From Limnephilus marmoratus (Eukaryota > Arthropoda > Insecta > Trichoptera > Limnephilidae), in the NCBI GenBank assembly GCA_917880885.1, contig OU862913.1:22639286-22703285 (forward strand): 64,000 nt of DNA, given 5' to 3'. Numbering within the stretch: position 1 is the stretch's first letter; each line of letters opens with the position of its first letter. Below, one piece after another: positions 63,560 through 64,000 of the stretch. The position numbers and the translations under genes were made by a program. The notes beneath the pieces were generated by a model that saw only the letters and a list, made by a program, of their open reading frames with translations, had not been told where the DNA came from and ran no database searches.

Positions 63560-63825
63560 ACATAATTCTTCTTCTACCTTGCGCTATCCCAACTCATTGC
63601 CTAGGCAGGCTGTTGGCTGTTGGGGTCGGCTCTTCTCGTTCTCAGGTTGTAATTTCTTCTGTTCTTAGTATCGCCTTCATCCAGGCCGTTTCTCTGAAGA
63701 ATTTTGGAGCATTGAGTCATCCAGGAGTTATTCGGTCTTCCTCTGGATGACTGTCGATGAAGCTCCATAGACATTGCCTGCCTCACTGTGTGGTCTGTTG
63801 GTCTCCTTCTTATGTGCCCATACAC
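63560..63825 (-). pseudogene. LINE C-terminal fragment
   Basis: Minus frame reads YGHIRRRPTDHTVRQAM, then SRGRPNNSWMTQCSKIL. This is the typical '(Y/L)GH..R…; SRGRP..RW…' tail after the RT of RTE-like elements. The upstream part is missing. Confidence 0.6.
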
Positions 63826-63970
63826 GTAGAGGTATTGCTTTGCTTAAATATTTTTTTCAACTAATAAACGCCCACTTATCTAATAATGAGATACTGGCCC
63901 AACTAATTTTTTTGTACCAGAGTCTCACTCTCGAGGACGTCATCACAACCTCCTATATTTATGAGCTCAC

Positions 63971-64000
63971 CTGTGGGGAGAGCTACGTGCTTTTTGAATG
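63971..64000 (-). CDS. Candidate upstream exon of the clip protease (partial, at edge)
   Basis: The minus strand reads …ACCCACAG/GTGAGC-like: a good donor with the last exon base at 63971. The frame before it is open (KKHVALPT) and ends in phase 1, exactly what the next exon (60217, which needs two bases) requires. The joined codon gives Gly before DTC, the start of the clip domain. Only 30 bases are visible and the exon runs off the window. Confidence 0.4.

Noticed and set aside
1..64000. Integrated viral genes
   Set aside because: No capsid, polymerase or envelope-like frame was recognised. Reverse-transcriptase pieces are all of LINE or Penelope type.

Overview
The window looks like nuclear DNA of an insect or another arthropod. 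It is AT-rich. It is packed with mariner, hAT, Penelope-like, Helitron-like, SINE and non-LTR retrotransposon debris, and carries TTAGG tracts (the common insect telomere motif, here interstitial). Its one host-type multi-exon gene is a clip-domain serine protease with long introns, a family typical of arthropod immunity and development. The order cannot be fixed from sequence alone; a hemipteran-like genome is only a guess.

Two protein-coding loci stand out. (1) At 7618-12648 (+) is one uninterrupted 1676-codon reading frame. It combines an N-terminal class-3-lipase-like alpha/beta-hydrolase (GHSLG), a long central region, a NACHT NTPase with P-loop, Walker B and an NLR-type winged-helix end, two ankyrin-like repeats, and two strongly hydrophobic C-terminal segments. 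It is an NLR-like, signal-transducing-ATPase architecture with a lipase where an effector would sit, and it is the best candidate for an undescribed system here. (2) On the minus strand, a clip-domain trypsin-like protease can be assembled from eight phase-compatible exons between 60217 and 26499 (391 codons plus stop). A ninth, partial upstream exon probably lies at the right edge (63971-64000).

Layout: 1-7590 is repeats and dead transposons; 7592-12900 is the lipase-NACHT gene; 13284-15000 is Helitron-like and other repeats; 15110-19320 is a nearly intact two-ORF LINE (-); 19400-26480 is SINEs, Helitrons, LINE tails, a ~495-bp (AAAAT)n tract and T-rich minisatellites; 26499-64000 is the protease gene with its introns full of nested elements. 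These include hAT copies with 8-bp target duplications, a 1.9-kb DNA transposon inside a Penelope-like element, TTAGG-containing palindromes, a foldback element with repeated arms, and 7-bp and 18-bp minisatellites.

Both host genes belong to families linked to innate immunity: extracellular protease cascades, and intracellular NACHT receptors. They lie on opposite strands about 14 kb apart and nothing in the sequence ties them into one pathway. All family assignments come from reading motifs by eye; no database search was run.
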